From positions 1-27,772 of the forward strand of contig CAXKVV010001274.1 in assembly GCA_964058805.1 (NCBI GenBank): DNA of 27,772 nt. The letters run 5' to 3'. This DNA is from Schoenoplectus triqueter. Its lineage: Eukaryota > Streptophyta > Magnoliopsida > Poales > Cyperaceae. Under the pieces are notes generated by a model. The model was given only the letters and a program-made list of their open reading frames with translations, had not been told where the DNA came from and did not search any database. Of the stretch, positions 11,416 through 23,100 are shown in pieces; within the stretch, counting starts at the first letter, position 1, and the number at the start of each line of letters is the position of its first letter. The translations under genes and the position numbers were made by a program.

Positions 11416-11597
11416 TCATCAATTGGAGATGTCCATTACTGATTGAATGGAGAAGACTTCATCTGCCATTTTCTGTTATGCTCTTATGGCTCATTCCCGT
11501 TAGGATAGAATTTTTTTTTATTTACAGTTGCATTTACATTTTTGGCTCTTAGCATAATTATAATTAGGATTGCCTAGTCTAAACTATTATATATATA
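11416..11597. repeat. Direct duplication, copy 1 (about 180 bp)
   Basis: It starts ATCAATTGGAGATGTCC and continues to CTAAACTAT plus a TA tract, closely matching 12300-12467. A foldback MITE follows the TA tract in this copy. Confidence 0.88.
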
Positions 11598-11609
11598 TAG
11601 AGAGAGAGA

Positions 11610-12011
11610 GAATTAGGCTATGGTACTTTGCAAAGTACAAAAACGTTGTGTGTTTTGTGCTCTATTTTTAATTTTAAGTCAGAAATAATCGTCCGAACCG
11701 TTCAATCTAATCTTCATATAAAAATCTATTAGTAAACCAAATTTTATATTTTTTAGATTTTTTTTGTTATTTTTTCTGATGAGGAGAAAATGACTTGATC
11801 TGAGAATTATGGTTCATCCAAAAATGACGGTTTCCCCCTATCCAAAAAAATAGCAAATAAATTCTAAAAAATATAAAATTTAGTTTACTAATAAATTTTG
11901 ATATGGAGATTAGAATGAGTGGTTTGGATCGATCATTTCTAATTTAAAATTAAAAATAGAGCGCAAAACACACAACGTTTTTGTGCTTTACAAAGTACCA
12001 TAACCTAATTC
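11610..12011. mobile_element. Foldback MITE (about 400 bp)
   Basis: The arms are nearly perfect inverted repeats. The left arm begins AATTAGGCTATGGTACTTTG; the right arm, read on the other strand, begins AATTAGGTTATGGTACTTTG. Pairing continues for most of the length through ACGTTGTGTGTTTTG and CTCTATTTTTAATTTTAA. It sits beside a (TA)n tract. Shared terminal sequence GGTTAYGGTRYTTTGCAAAG relates it to the elements in the PHO1-like intron 7. The TSD and superfamily are not resolved because the flanks are TA-rich. Confidence 0.85.
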
Positions 12012-12021
12012 TATATGAGTC

Positions 12022-12077
12022 CGACTATGGTTTTTGCAAAGTACAGAGGCATTGTGTATTTTGCGCTCTATTTTTAC
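12022..12077. mobile_element. Truncated end of the same foldback MITE family
   Basis: CTATGG, TTTGCAAAGTACA and TTTTGCGCTCTATTTTTA repeat the left terminus of the element at 11610 in the same orientation, with no partner arm. Confidence 0.75.
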
Positions 12078-12089
12078 AGAGAAATAAAT

Positions 12090-12283
12090 TACACAAACCT
12101 TTTACACCTGGTAATCCTTTTTCTTTGCCCTCTACCCTTAATCTCACTGCCTTTTATGCTCATAAATCTCCACGTGGCTCTTTTCGCTCCACCAACCGAC
12201 CCACCTATAAACCTCCTTTTGGTTATCGGACTCCTTATGTCAACCCATTACCTTATGCTGGCCTAGCACCAAATACTGATTGA
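12090..12283 (+). other. Coding-like fragment between duplicated segments, unidentified
   Basis: This C-rich stretch stands out from its AT-rich surroundings and can be read as a short open frame rich in Pro, Arg, Ser and Tyr (for example SPRGSFRSTNRPTYKPPFGY). It has no start of its own. It might be a fragment of a retrotransposon gag or another transduced gene, but I recognise no domain. Confidence 0.25.
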
Positions 12284-12299
12284 ATGGAGAAGAATTGGA

Positions 12300-12467
12300 G
12301 ATCAATTGGAGATGTCCATTACTGATTGAATGGAGAAGAATTCATTTGCCATTTTCTGTTATGCTCTTTTGGCTCATTCCCGTTAGGATAGAATTTGTAT
12401 TATAAGTTGACTCTTAGTATAACTATATTTAGGGTTGCCTAATCTAAACTATATATATATATATAGC
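12300..12467. repeat. Direct duplication, copy 2
   Basis: It matches 11416-11597 with scattered substitutions. GAGAAATAAATTACACAAAC also occurs after both copies (12079-12098 and 12491-12510). A short extra piece (ACTGATTGAATGGAGAAGAA) lies at about 12275-12294. Confidence 0.88.
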
Positions 12468-12941
12468 ACACTGTAATTGAAATATATAATGAGAAATAAA
12501 TTACACAAACTTGAATTATCTCATCTTTCATAAACTTTGATAATAATATCAGATAAATTAGAAGTTTAAAACCACGGTAACAAGAAGGCATTTCAATGAT
12601 GCTAAGAGAAGCCCAATACGATTAACAATGATGCGTAATTTTGAAATGAAAAGAGCAAATGGTCCAAGAACCAAAAATCCGTCCGAATCTGAAAAACATG
12701 TAGCTGCTATTACATAAATAACAGAGTAACAGACAGTGTGGAGTGTGGACCAAAACGCAAGAATAAACCACGTGGCATCAAAGATCGAATCCAGATTTTA
12801 GGATGTAATCGAACGAAATCCAAAATTCGAATTTCAAATCTATCCCGATCTCTCTCCTTCCCGGGCAAACCCTCAGCCAAAACCTTTCCCTTTCTCTGCG
12901 AATTTCTCCTGCTTCCCAAGGAAAACCCTAATAACTTATCT
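12468..12941 (+). promoter_or_regulatory. Upstream region of the beta-propeller gene, with telo-box
   Basis: An AAACCCTAA telo-box is at 12923-12931, eleven bases before the start codon. In plants this motif is common near the starts of genes active in dividing cells. No convincing TATA box was located; the frame upstream of 12942 has no ATG. Confidence 0.4.
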
Positions 12942-15900
12942 ATGATCTCCGCAAGACTCAAAGAGCGCGGCGGTGGCGGAGGCAAAATCATGGCCTCGAA
13001 GCCCACTAAAACCCTAGATCCGTCTCCTCCAGTCAAGCTCCGACCAAACCCTAACCCCAATCCCAATCCCATCTCTAACTCCTCTCGGAAAGTCACCCCT
13101 CTTTCCTCCTCCAAGGCAAACCCTAATCCTAACCCCAGATCTGTCTCTGCTGGGCGCCGTCGTGATCCAACTCCGACTCGAGTTGATAAACCTTCTCGTG
13201 CCAGTGCGGTTCGTCGGTCCACTTCTTCAGTACCAAGAACCCGAGCACCTCTTAATCCATCAGATTTTTCACGGCTCGTTTCGAACCTTCACAGTGATCG
13301 AACTGCACCAACAAGGGCTTCTACAGATCGGTTGGGGAGAGCCATGGAAAAGGGGATAGAAGCTGAGTCTGGGCCTAGGCGAAGTGCAAGTGGTGGAATT
13401 AGGGCTTCAGAGCAGGACAGTGGTAAAGGGAAAGGTGCGAAGAGCTTGGCTACTGGGTCCATTAGGGGTCTGGAGAAGTGTAATCTAAAATCTGGAAGGA
13501 AGGAAAATGTTACATGTAGCTTGGAGGTGTCTAACAGCAGCAGTGTAAAAGTGTCCAAAGATAAGTTGCTGGCTCATATACAAGATAGCTTGAGTTCTAA
13601 TTCAACTGATGAAAGGAACAAAGCCTCTTTGCCTACATTTACCGTCAAATGGGATTATGTTTCAAACCCATGCAATTCTGGTGAAACTGAAGAGTGTGGA
13701 GAGAAGCAAAAAGTAAAGGTTTCAGATAAAGTCAAGATTTTTGAAAAGGCAACTGATGACACCACCAATGTTGGTGGGAAAGGTTCTAACAAATACCCCA
13801 GTAAGTTGCATGAGAAATTAGCGATGCTAGAAGGTCGGGTTCTGAAAATTGCCACTGAAATTAAACGAACCAAGGAGATTTTGGATGACAGCAACCCTGA
13901 CGAATCAAGACTTATTCTTTCTGAAATACAAAACAAAATTACTTCAGTGGAAAAAGCTGTGGACCATGTTATTACAGATGGCTATAAAAGTGGTTCTGAG
14001 AAAACCCTGGTTACTGCACAAGGCGCTCCAATATTTTCATTAAAAGGTCTCAATAGTGAAGAATTGGAGTCAAGGTTTTTTCCACACCAGAAGCTATTAA
14101 AAAACAACTTCTCAAAGAACACAGCTGCTATAAACCAGATTGATGAAAAGAGCATAGAGGTGGAGTTTCTAACCTCTTTGAGTGGTACAAAATCAGTTGT
14201 CTCTGGTACTGGTGCAGGTTCCAAGGTTCCTTCCTCACAGGAGAGTGATACGAGTGCTGTAGTAAGTGGGTTTGGGGAGGAGGAAATAGAATTGTGTGCA
14301 GATGAGAAAATTGAGGATTTTGATTCACAAGAGTGTATACAGGTCCCTTTAGTGCAAGAGGAGACTGGAGAGGCTTCTGCTGATGAATTGCGGCCCATTG
14401 CTAGCAAATGTGTGGCTGGGGGTTGGTTCGTCGCTGAAGGAGAAGCAGTTCTTTTGGCACGTACTGATGGAACCTGTTTATACTATGACATTGTCAATTG
14501 TGAGGTACTTAGTTTTTGTCCCTTTATATATACTTTTAAGTTCCATAATAAATGGTTATGAATTATGTGCAGTAGCTTAACTGACTGTTTCCAGAAATAG
14601 GTTTGCTGATGATATTTTGATTAATTTAATTCAACAGTTCATCTCCTACAGAGACACTGATTTTGTTGTTGTTATTGACCACTACACTGATATCATATAA
14701 ATGTATAATGTTGCCATTTGGTGGTTCAAGAATTGACAGGTATCAGCTGAAGTGGAATTGCTTGCAGTTATCCAATGAGACTAACAAAGCCCTATGTTTT
14801 GTACATTGTAGAATAAAGCTGAGTACAAGCCTGACATTGCGGTACCTCAGAGTACTTGGGGAGATTGCTGGCTGCTACGTGCACCTGGTCCTGATGGATG
14901 CTCTGGCCGGTATGTAGTTGCAGCCTCTGCTGGACCCACTCCCCGTCCTGGATTCTGCTGCTGGGACTTCTACAAGAGGAATGTCTCAGCATTCCACCTG
15001 GAAAGAGAATCTGAAACTTGTCTTGACCTTGGAAAACAGTGGTGGTACCGGCCATGTGGGTCTCTCCTTCTCTCTACCTCTAGCAAACAAAAGACTATAA
15101 TGGGTTATGATATACGAGATGGGGACATGGTGATGAAATGGGAGTTGGACAGCACAGTTGGGTCAATGGATTGGTCAAGCCCTCTCCAGTGGAGGAGCAG
15201 GGGCAAAGTTGTAATATTAGGGACTGACTTTATTAGCCTCTGGGATGTTAATTCAGTTGATGCACAGCCTCTGTTATCAATTGGATCTGGTAATAAACGG
15301 GTCTGTGCCCTCCATGTCAGCAACACTGATGCTGAGATTAGTGGTGGCATTCGTCAGAGGTAATTCTTTTTTTGTGGAATTTTCAAAGATATGGAAGGAA
15401 GGTCTCAATTATTTTCATTCTTTTGTTTGGATGATCTTGTTTCCTTCCCTTACATCCAAAATTTAAGAATACAGAATGTCAGCAACAGAACAAGAAAAAA
15501 TTATGAAGTTTTATTTCCCTTCCCCTCCATGGAAACAAGTTTACTCACATTCTTATTGTAAATGTTCTTTTCAGAGTGAGTTCATCAGAGGCTGAGGGCA
15601 ATGATGGTGTCTTCTCAACTCAAGATAACATTAATGTTCTAGACTTTCGCGTACCAACTGGTACAGGTCTCAAAATTTCACGGCACGGTGGTGTACCAGT
15701 TTCCATATATTCGCGTGGTGACTCAGTATATGTTGGCAGTACTGAAGACAGGCTACAACTAAGAGGCGGGAGAAAGTCTTGGGTCCAGCATTTCTCTTTG
15801 CGAAGAGGTAAACTTGTAGCCAGTTATGAGTTACCAATACTGAACTCAGATTACCGTACTAGTTCGGTTTCTCAGGTTTGGGGAAACTCAAACCTTGTTA

Positions 15901-16094
15901 TGGGTGTTTGTGGGAAGGGGCTTTTTGTCTTTGATGCATTGAAGGATGGTGCTTATGCCAGTACTGGTATGGTAGAGGCAAGGGAGTCTATTAGTACTGA
16001 TGCCGATTTGCAATGCCCAACCTTTGATTATTCGGGTTCAAGGCTTCTTCTGGTATCAAGAGATAGACCTGCATTGTGGAGGTTCCTATCGTAG
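12942..16094 (+). CDS. At4g14310-like transducin/WD40-type beta-propeller protein (3 exons, 876 aa)
   Basis: Exons are 12942-14504, 14812-15359 and 15575-16094. Donors are GAG|GTACTT and AG|GTAATT; acceptors are TTGTAG|AATAAA and TTTCAG|AGTGAG; the phases (0, then 2) agree. The start is the first ATG (MISARLKERGG). The N-terminal half is basic and low-complexity, with Pro-Asn tracts at about 34-43 and 60-66 and many Ser/Arg. A likely coiled coil lies at about 285-345 (KLHEKLAMLEGRVLKIATEI). The C-terminal half, from about 475, is the conserved propeller-like region (ASKCVAGGWFVAEGEAVLL; STWGDCWLLRAPGPDG; CPTFDYSGSRLLLVSRDRPA). It resembles the Arabidopsis protein described as KIN14B-interacting, which suggests association with a kinesin-14, but that function is by similarity only. 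The gene appears intact and converges on the PHO1-like gene. Confidence 0.9.
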
Positions 16095-17142
16095 TTAATA
16101 ATGTAATATGTTTTGTTTTCATTTATGTTGTGTAGTAGACACTATTTATCTGCAACACCACCGATGCAGCTTTTAGCTATGTAAGTTGTTATGTATTATT
16201 GTGTGGTAGACTCTGTTTATGTCTGATGTAAGTTGATTTTCTAGCTTTATATGGTTGGTTTGGTGAATCAAGTTCTGTACATTCTGTACTCGGGTTGTAT
16301 TGAAATGAAGTTTAATTATTCAGTATGGTATGCAAGAAAATGGTAATCTATGGGCTGCGTGGGTTTATCATATAATGAATATTATATGCAAATCTACTAG
16401 GACCACTTGCTTAATATAATTCTGTTGAAAAGTTAATCATGCGTACAGGTGCTCTGCTTTTACATTAAAGTCAGGTAATTAAAAAAAATCAAAATATCTT
16501 TTACCATTTGGAATATTCTCTTCCCAGGATTTTGCTGACTGTCCACTTTAGCATCATGAACACCTCTCTCTATTTGAATAATCATCAAGCTAAGAGGGCC
16601 CATTCTCTAACGACATTGTCAGGAATTGGAGAAGATGATGAGCTTTCATTCAGCCTCATATTAAATTAGCAATTATTCAATTTACAGATTTGAAATAATT
16701 ACTCTTTTAACTTAATGAGAACATAATTCTGACCAAGTTATGATACAATTTTGGGTGTTATTAAAAATATTAACAAATACAACAACAACAACAACAACAA
16801 AGCCTAAAATCCCAAATAAATTGGGGTAGGCTAAAAATATTAACAAATACCTGGTTTAATTTTGCAATTTAAATAACATGAATGGTACAATTACCAAATG
16901 TAAATTACAATTAGTACATTTGTGCTGAATGAAAAAAGCACTTCATCAATCAGATACCCCCCTCTCTACATTCCTCAAATTGCTATTCTACCATCCCTTT
17001 GCATATTAAACTCTGATTCACCTGTGAAGCTGGTTCCATAAGTTAGCTCCTTATCCACCCATCTTTATGACTTGATTTATGACAATAATGCGCCTTTGTG
17101 ATCTATATACATATACTTTTGTAGGGGTCTAATATTTCTCAA
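16095..17142. other. Spacer between convergent gene ends
   Basis: It holds the 3' UTRs of the propeller gene (+) and the PHO1-like gene (-) and one small retro-insertion at 16781-16831. No further gene is seen. Confidence 0.6.
16781..16831 (-). mobile_element. 51-bp SINE-like 3' fragment with 19-bp target duplication
   Basis: The insert is (AAC)n followed by AAAGCCTAAAATCCC and TTGGGGTAGGCT. Read on the minus strand it ends in a (GTT)n tail, as known for TTG-tailed plant SINEs (TS type). TAAAAATATTAACAAATAC occurs exactly on both sides (16762-16780 and 16832-16850), a 19-bp target duplication expected from target-primed reverse transcription. Only the 3' end of the source element is present. 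Confidence 0.75.
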
Positions 17143-20100
17143 TCAGTCCGATTCCATCTCGCGAAACGGCAATGGTATGGCCTTCATGGTGCGAAACTTG
17201 CCAACATTGTTTAAATGTTCATTTTCTAACCGGTAATAGTTCCAGTGACCACGCCGAATTATTTCAAGTGAGGCGAGTGTGAAATCAACCAGCCGGTGCT
17301 CGACTGCACCTAGGTTAATCCTCATCACACTTTCAATCCATGCGAGCCTCAGCACAACATTCAAACCCTGAGTGTAGAAAAGTTGTACACCTTTTAGTAC
17401 CATTACATACCAGGGCAATTGCTAGTAAATCACTATTATTGTGCAAGAAGTACACATGATATATCAAGTTCCTACACAGGGTATTTCCATATTTAAAAGG
17501 ATCTCAAGAGTTAATATATTCTCATGCATAGCAACCAGAGAAATTTTGCGACTATGTATTTACACAGAATATGATGAGAACTTCATTCTAGTTCAGCTGA
17601 CGAAGGGAATACTTTTTGTGCAGAACTAACTTTGAAACTGACTAGTTAATTTTTGCCAGGTACTAGAAATGGATGCTATTAACTCAAAAAATACAAAAAC
17701 ATTGACATATATAGTCACTTTACATATAATTACTCAGGACACAATTCACTTACCATGGAGAAATAGTAGATGCATCTTTTCTTTAGGATGAGTTGGTCTC
17801 TGAGGAGGAGGTTCTTAGATTTGGGGTTCATTAAACCCCAATCCTTGACAAAATCCCAGTAAAGCTGATACAATGTGGCCCCGCTGCATGCGATGATTGC
17901 AAGGGCTAGCCTTGCTGATGTGGGCTCCACTGCATACATCATCCTGGCCGCTGCTGCCACCATTGCTGATATATACTTCCCACAGTTCGCCATGTGGTTG
18001 ATATCATATCCTTCTTCCATGTATCTCCTAATACACTGCAAAAATGATAACACTGAGAAATACAAGGAAAATTCTCCAGAAAAAACTTCATGCTGCAGAA
18101 ATGTTGTTGATTAATACACTTTATTTTTTCTATGAGGATGTGTTCTAAGTGTGCGAAGAAAGAGAAGAAGTAGGCTGAACGGGAAAATAAGAAGGGACAA
18201 GGGCAGTCGGTACGGTACTAAAAGTCCTCGGACTTCCAGGTGGTTTTTCTTTCATTCATATTTTACTTATCAGCATGCATTTCAGAAGTATGATGTATAT
18301 TTGTACCTGCATGGCTCTCCAGTAGTAAGGGAGAAAAGAAATGATATAAGCTAGTAGCTTGTATTGATGGCTAGAATTACAGGTCTCATATGAACCACCC
18401 TTCAATCCTCCAGCAATAAAATAGCATGCTGTAAACTCCGTGTATCTAAGCAGCGGTATCTGTCATGTTGCCAAGACTTCAGCTTTACATTCAACATGAT
18501 ATAAAAGCAAAGAATACTTACTTAATTTCGATCAATAATTTGACACATTAAGTTTAACGAAGAAGGTTCACCTGACTGGTTAGTTGATCAGCCATGAAGA
18601 AATCAGCCATCAGCACCTGAAATTAATTCACCATTTATTTCACTTGTTACTGAAAGCAACACTATGTTGATACAAAAGGGAAAACAAGGGAATTCTAAGA
18701 AAACAGCTGACCTTGTAAAGTGGTGAAAAAATAATGTTGCGCATAACTCGCAGAAAACAAAAACGTGTCTCTCGATAAAATATGTGGAAAGGGCAAACCA
18801 GTAGCCCTAGACAAATCTGTAACCAAAATATATACATGTTAACAAGTGAGTAACTGACACGCATATCAATATACTGAAATTAGTATTTCTGAAAAGAAAT
18901 TCAGCAGAAATAAAATTTAATTACTACATTACTACTCGACTAGTATATTCTAGTTCATCTATACATTCAACTGAAATATTGCTTCTTGTATGGTAGTTAC
19001 TTAGCTAGATGTAAGATAAAATATTTTTCAATGGTGATCTTCAGCTTACCAGAATAAGAATCCCTGGAAGTGCTTCTAGATGGTGGGAAGAAACGTGGTT
19101 GTACTTGAGAAATAGATGTGCCACCATGGCACTTACAACCGCGGTCATGAAAGCACTGCTAATGAGAAAGGCATCTCGGTGCTTGAGAGCAGTGTTCGGC
19201 TTGAAATCAAATATGAAGTTGTGGTTGATCCTTGTGTTCTTCCACATGAACAAGTTGCAACCATATAGGAATATGTGCAGGCTAATTAGCGCAAACATGC
19301 TGTGCGACAGTGTCCGAGAAAAAAAATTATTACAATGCAGAAATGGAAATCATTTTCTTAATATGCATATCATCTCCTAAATTTATCAGAAATGCAAGAT
19401 AAAACGTGAGGAAGGCGTTCGTGCACTGAGTACTGAAACCGAAAGCATACATAATTACACATATAAATATAGTTTTTTTAGTTTTCATAGGGTATTACAC
19501 TAAATTGTACTTTGTGATGTCAGTTTAGGAACTCGAGATTCCACCATATGAGGTTGTTAAATTTATGATTTGGCATGTTGGAGAGGGTTAATTGGTCAAA
19601 TAAGAATTGACTTTACATACAGGAATATATTTCATCTCATCATTGCGCTTTCTCTATATACGTAGGAGAACAGTTGGTTTCTAGTACTTTAGAGAAAGTA
19701 TCAAACAAATTAATGTTTTCAATAGTCTGGAACCATGGATGGCCCTTCAATATGGCTTCTTTTTCATTCTATAGGCAACTATGGATATATTCCACTTAGT
19801 AAGTGGGCACTATATATAAATAATTAAAGTATTTTGCTTCGTACATCGTATCGATCTAATAATTCATTTTAAGTGGGGGCAGATTAGCTAGGAGAGCATG
19901 TGGATGTAAATAAACAACATTAGATTCATATATATATATATATATATAACTTAGTGGGTGCCAATTTGATGATGTAGACTCGACCATTATACACTATACA
20001 GTACAGACAGTTTATAATTAATCTTTCTCTGCTTTGCTTCTTTACCAGAAGACTCAAGCAACAAGTTATCCCACATTTATTATTCTTCTATTTAATATTT

Positions 20101-23100
20101 TCTATATGTGCCTTTCTTTTTATCTTTAATTTCAACCATTGCTAGTGGCGAGTTACGTGGCATTTCTATTTTTAATTAACTTCTAGTATTGTGTACTGCA
20201 TAACAATTACTAACAGCAACAAACTTTAGTTAATAGGCAATCCTTTTTCTTCTTTATTTCTCATTTTGGTGGAAAAGCTGGTCACTCATGAATATTTTAT
20301 ACCATAATGAGAAAAGGACCAAAAGATACCCACCTAAAAACAGGGTAGACAGTCTCCACATAACCTGATGTTGAAGTGGATGTGAAAATACCACAAAAAT
20401 GAGCCAATATGACATAAACACTAAACAAGGTCACAAATGAACCAGTGAATAATCCTGTATCAGAGAAAAAGAAAGCAAATTACAGTTGCATTAATTGATG
20501 GCCAATTAAAAGATCGAAATATGATCCGAGATGTGTTATGGTGCTTTGCAAAGCAAAAAAATCATATTGTTTTGGAGTGAGATTTAATATTTTGAGATCT
20601 CAAATGATCAATTTAAGTTACTTAATAATTTATTCATGTCAAAATCTTATAAAATATTAAATTTCATGATTTTTTGAGATTTCTAACTATTTTTTGAATT
20701 ATTTTTAAAATCAGCCCTGTTTAACATAAGAAAATAGTCTATTTTAGAGTTGATTTTAAAAATAATTTAAAACATAGCTAGAAAGCTCAAAAAATTATGA
20801 AATTTAATATCCTACAAGATTTTGACATGAATAAATTATTGAGTAACTTAGATTGACCATTTGAGATCTCGAGATATTAAATCTCACCCCAAACAGAGAC
20901 AGAGTAGAGATACCGTGAGCTTAATCTCACGGATACCTTTCGTGAGTTTAACTCAAAAAGTATATTAAATTATCTCCAAATTTTAATTTATCATCCTTAT
21001 TAAAAATTTTATATGAAAATTTTGTGGGATGCAAAAATTTAGAGTATTTTAATTTTTTTAAGTCATTATTTTTAATTTTTTAAAATGATGTTCAAGTATT
21101 GAATATATTATTATTATTTTTAGAGTTGATTTTCAAAAATTAAAAAATCATGACTTAAAAAACTCAAAACACTCTAAATTTTTTCATCCCACAAGATTTT
21201 TATATAAAGAATTTAAGTTAAACTCACGGTATCTTTACTCTCTCTATATATATATATATGTGGGTGAGGTTACGGTAGTTTGCTAAGTAAAGAACTGATT
21301 TTACTTTAACATGAGATTTCATATTATGACGGCTTAAATGGTCTATCTAAGTTACTCAATATTTCTTTATGTTAAAATCTTAACTTTCATGATTTTCTGA
21401 GCTTCCTAGCTATTTTTAAATTATTTTTAAAAATAGTTTTGTTTAATGTATTTTAGGGCTATTTTTAAAAATAATTTAAAAAATAGCTAGAAAACTAAAA
21501 AATTATGAAATTTAATATCTCATAAGATTTTAACATAAAGAAATTATTGAGTAACTTAGATAGATCATTTAAGTTGTCGGGATATGAAATCTCATGCCAA
21601 AATAAAATCGGTTTTTTACTTTGCAAAACACCGTAACCTCATCCTATATATATATATATATATATATATCAACATTTTATATATTAAGCAAGCTAAACTT
21701 CTTTTTTTCATTTCTGGTCTCGGATATTAGTTTACTAGCAAAAAAAATATACTTTTTGAGTTAATCTCACGAAAGACATTTGTGAGCTTAAGCTCACGGT
21801 ATCTCTACTCTGTCTCTGTCTCTCTCTATATATATATATCGACAGTTTTATATATTAAGCAAGCTAAAATTCTTCTTTTTTTCATTTCTGGTCTCGGATA
21901 TTAGTATACCAGCAAAAAATGTGATGGCATGAGAATCTTTGTTCTGCTGAGGCTTGAGAGTAATTCTTGCTATTTTCTGATCATTGCTTGCAAAATGCTT
22001 TGTGAAAAGGGATTCCACTTCATCTTGTAACCGCAGAACCTGCACATTGATTAAATGCATCCAATCAAATCGGAATTTGCTGCATATCAGGATATGGTTT
22101 TTTAGGATATGTGGAACTTTTGAAGCTTCAACCAATTTGTGAGGCTCAACACTTATCGTGAGATCCTCTTGCTTGTTTATTGTATTGTAACTTACATTTC
22201 ACTGTACTAGAAGTGGTAGTAGCTAACTTGTTTCAGCAAGGATATTTTGCTATAACCTACAAAGGAATGTATCGAAAGAGATACCTTGTCTGAGACTATG
22301 AAGTGGGATTCCTTCACCTTTTTCATGAAACGGGCTGAAGCTTCCTCTTCATTGGTTACCTTCAAAATCACAAAAAATGTATTCTTGTGATGTCTCGTTG
22401 AAATCAGCAAGACATGATTTGATGTATAAATATGACATGTGCTTGATTTCTCACCTTGGTCATTTTTTTGACGATCTTGGTAAAAGCCAACAAATTCAAA
22501 GTGCTACAGAATAAAAAACAATGAGCATCAGTCCATGATCATGCATGCTTGTCAAATGTCATCATCAACAGAGGACTTATTAATCAACTCATGGCCACCT
22601 TACTTGCATGGTACAACTACGTTCCCTCATGCATGCATGCAGGATGCCAGACACAAATATATTCACATTTACACCCTTCAAATCCTAGTCAATTATATAC
22701 TTTATGCAACCGGGTGTTTTAGTACTTCTTTTCAGGTACCAGTAAGTTTGTAACACAACCTCAATTCAATTTCATCATATTTTAATCTGTCAAGCAAGGT
22801 CTACTTACAGAGACATTGAATCAGAGATCAAAATGATGCCGAAAAAGATGAAAATGAAAGTCTAATTTTATTTTGAAAAGAAAGATACTGATGTCAATCC
22901 ATTCTCTGTACCTATACTTCTTCATGTGTTCAAGCCCTTTGTAGAGCTCAACGAGCGCATCACGAATCATCTTCTCTGCTCTCTGTATCTTCATGTGGTT
23001 GAGGTGGTAACCATTGCCTCTTTCTCCTTCCTTTTGGAGCCCGTTGACAAGGCTCTCCCAGAAGTTCATGAATGAGAGTGTGGGGGTGGTGCCTTGGATG

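Noticed and set aside
12738..12941. N-terminal extension of the propeller gene to a 607-aa first frame
   Set aside because: The frame upstream of 12942 starts at a GTG, not an ATG; the first ATG (MISARLKERGG) fits the family start, and the upstream part is leader.
12710..13222. 170-aa reading frame on the minus strand
   Set aside because: It is antisense to the low-complexity start of the propeller gene; its composition (Gly/Leu repeats) is a shadow of the Pro-Asn tracts.
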